From Actinomycetota bacterium (lineage in GTDB: Bacteria; Actinomycetota; Acidimicrobiia; Acidimicrobiales; Ilumatobacteraceae), in assembly GCA_010024485.1 (NCBI GenBank), contig RGGX01000005.1:1-22680 (forward strand): a stretch of 22,680 bases of DNA. Reading direction: 5' to 3'. Position numbers and translations under genes: made by a program. Shown here piece after piece: positions 21,158 to 22,680 of this stretch. Below the pieces are notes generated by a model. The model was given only the letters and a program-made list of their open reading frames with translations. It was not told the DNA's origin and did not search any database. Within the stretch, counting starts at the first letter, position 1. Every line of letters begins with the position of its first letter.

Positions 21158-22680
21158 GTGATCCGACAGCGCAGCCTCGATGATCTCGGGCTCGCGCTCT
21201 CCGATGTCACCTTCTGCGTCGTCGATCTCGAGACCACCGGCACCCGCGCCGACTCCGATGCGATCACCGAGATCGGCGCGGTGAAGGTGCGCGGCGGCGA
21301 GGTCCTTGGGACGTTCCAGACTCTCGTCAACCCGGGACGTCCGATCCCACCCCAGATCACGCTCATCACCGGTTTGACCGATGCCGTCGTCGCGTCGGCC
21401 CCGCGTATCGAGGCGGTCCTGCCGAGTTTCGCCTCCTTCGTCGAGGGCACCGTGGTGGTGGCGCACAACGCGCGGTTCGACATCGGGTTCCTCCGCGCCG
21501 CCTACGAGCGGGCCGGGCGCGAGGAGTTCCGACCACCTGTGCTCGACACCCTCGCGATCGCCCGCCGCCTCGTTCGCGACGAGGTGCCGAATTGTCGACT
21601 CGGGACGCTCGCCGAGCGATTCGGTTTCGCCAGCCAGCCCAGCCACCGGGCACTCGACGACGCGAGAGCGACCTGCGACCTGTTGCATCTCCTCATCGAA
21701 CGGGCGGCTGCCTGGGGGGTCACCGGCATCGATGACCTGATGCAGCTCGGCACCATCGGGGGGCACCCACAGTCGTCGAAGCTCCGCATGACCACCGATC
21801 TTCCCCGCTCCCCTGGCGTGTACATCTTCCGCGACTCGCTCGGCGATGTCATCTATGTCGGCAAGGCCACCAACCTCCGCCAACGGGTCCGCAGCTACTT
21901 CGGTGGAGACGATCGGCGAACCGTCGGGCCGATGCTCAGGCAGTTGGCGTCCATCGATCATCTCCCGACGCCCGACCCACTGACCGCCGAGGTGCTCGAG
22001 CGCCGGCTGATCATCAGCGCCAGCCCCCGCTTCAACCGAGTGGGCCGACATCCTCGACGCCCGACGTGGATCCGGCTCGACACCACCCAGGAGTGGCCCC
22101 GACTCTCCGTGGTGCGCACCGTCGACCCCCGCTCCCCGCATCTCGGACCGGTGGGGTCCCATCGGCGGGCCGCGGCCGTCATCGAGGCGATCGAGTCGGT
22201 GGTGCCCATCCGACGCTGCTCGGTCCGCCTCCCCCGCGGGCACGTCGCCCGTCCCGACGCGGCCCCATGCACCGCGCATCAGCTCGGTGTGGCCCCGTGC
22301 CCATGCGCCGGCTTCGCCGACCGCGCCGCCTACGACGACGCCGTCGCCGTGATCACCGCGCTGTTCGACGGGGAGACCTCCGCTGTCATCGAGTCGGCGA
22401 CGGCCCGGATGCGCGACCTCGCCCTCGCTCAGCGTTTCGAGGAGGCCGCCGCTGGGCGGGATCGTCTGACCGAGCTCCTCGGCGCCCTCGAACGGACGGC
22501 GCTGGTGAGGGCGGTCCTCGATGCCGGTTCGGTCACGGTGCTCGACGGCGATCTCGAGTTGCGCATCGAGGGTGGAGTGCTCCATCACCCGGTGCTCGAC
22601 ACCCACGAACCGGTCGACCCGGTGGGCGAGGCGCTGATGCTCGGGAGGCACCTCGAGCGCATCGCTGGCCGCGCCGAGGT
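21158..22680 (+). CDS. DEDD exonuclease fused to GIY-YIG (UvrC-like) nuclease, open at window end
   Basis: The first 507 codons of a two-nuclease fusion. Residues 17-185 are a DnaQ/epsilon-type 3'-5' exonuclease with all DEDDh residues: FCVVDLETTG (Asp23, Glu25), VVAHNARFDIGFL (Asp108) and SHRALDDA (His163, Asp168). Residues about 215-295 are a GIY-YIG domain: SPGVYIFRDSLGDVIYVGKA, NLRQRVRSYF and LTAEVLERRLI, with Glu278 in the expected metal-binding place, resembling UvrC and Cho. A Cys-containing stretch and an ALAQRFEEAAAGRDRL helix like the UvrC UVR region follow. Mycobacterial Rv2191 has the same architecture. The GTG at 21158 is the start nearest the promoter. No stop codon occurs before 22680, so the C-terminus is unseen. 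It probably trims or incises damaged DNA. Confidence 0.9.
   Translation, partial: MIRQRSLDDLGLALSDVTFCVVDLETTGTRADSDAITEIGAVKVRGGEVLGTFQTLVNPGRPIPPQITLITGLTDAVVASAPRIEAVLPSFASFVEGTVVVAHNARFDIGFLRAAYERAGREEFRPPVLDTLAIARRLVRDEVPNCRLGTLAERFGFASQPSHRALDDARATCDLLHLLIERAAAWGVTGIDDLMQLGTIGGHPQSSKLRMTTDLPRSPGVYIFRDSLGDVIYVGKATNLRQRVRSYFGGDDRRTVGPMLRQLASIDHLPTPDPLTAEVLERRLIISASPRFNRVGRHPRRPTWIRLDTTQEWPRLSVVRTVDPRSPHLGPVGSHRRAAAVIEAIESVVPIRRCSVRLPRGHVARPDAAPCTAHQLGVAPCPCAGFADRAAYDDAVAVITALFDGETSAVIESATARMRDLALAQRFEEAAAGRDRLTELLGALERTALVRAVLDAGSVTVLDGDLELRIEGGVLHHPVLDTHEPVDPVGEALMLGRHLERIAGRAE

Noticed and set aside
19856..22651. Open minus-strand frame of 931 codons containing the NYN gene
   Set aside because: The upstream 520 codons lie opposite the exonuclease/GIY-YIG gene, whose motifs are unmistakable, and have a low-complexity shadow composition. 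A -10 box and ATG define the real start at 21085.
1..22680. CRISPR array, tRNA/rRNA genes, insertion sequences or a defence island
   Set aside because: No regularly spaced repeats, cloverleaf genes, transposase motifs or defence-protein clusters were seen on either strand.

Overview
The window is about 22.7 kb of dense, very GC-rich bacterial DNA with many GTG starts and 1-8 base gene overlaps. Its gene content is that of a high-GC actinobacterium: MraZ/RsmH/FtsL/FtsI, a DUF3040 protein beside DNA polymerase IV, an MtrAB-LpqB-type cluster, a PimB'-type mannosyltransferase next to a small SRPBCC protein, and a DEDD exonuclease/GIY-YIG fusion. The protein style (short LpqB, AlaC, ROK glucokinase) would suit a deep branch such as Acidimicrobiia, but that placement is inference. 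I see no tRNA, rRNA, insertion sequence, phage gene or CRISPR array.

Layout. Positions 1-2360 (minus strand) hold the start of the division and cell-wall cluster, mraZ-rsmH-ftsL-ftsI (ftsI cut by the window edge). It is driven by a promoter carrying five in-phase TGG boxes that look like the MraZ operator. Positions 2659-7588 (minus) hold a lipoate/biotin ligase-like protein, an HNH nuclease, an acyl-CoA dehydrogenase with an unusual C-terminus, a ROK-fold protein that has lost its kinase residues, a DUF3040 membrane protein and dinB. Positions 7644-11544 (plus) hold a small membrane protein coupled to an inositol-monophosphatase-family enzyme, then a response regulator, histidine kinase and GerMN lipoprotein that overlap one another. 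Positions 11548-14483 hold pfkA (minus), a small DUF4229-like membrane protein (plus) and glpK (plus).

Positions 14490-21085 (minus) form a seven-gene run: NYN-domain protein, queG, pimB-like glycosyltransferase, four-helix membrane protein, SRPBCC protein, ROK glucokinase and alaC. Positions 21158-22680 (plus) hold the exonuclease/GIY-YIG fusion, open at the window edge, whose promoter contains a 20-base palindrome matching the LexA/SOS box.

How the genes work together: the left end is cell division under MraZ autoregulation. The centre is envelope sensing (MtrAB-LpqB type) plus central carbon entry (phosphofructokinase, glycerol kinase, glucokinase, alanine transaminase). The right end joins mannolipid synthesis, tRNA queuosine maturation and nucleic-acid processing or repair. 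Many genes have a TAnnnT hexamer exactly 6-7 bases before the start codon, the signature of leaderless transcripts, and this was used to choose several starts. The most notable observations are the MraZ operator array, the SOS palindrome before the repair nuclease, the degenerate ROK protein and the recurrent leaderless promoters.
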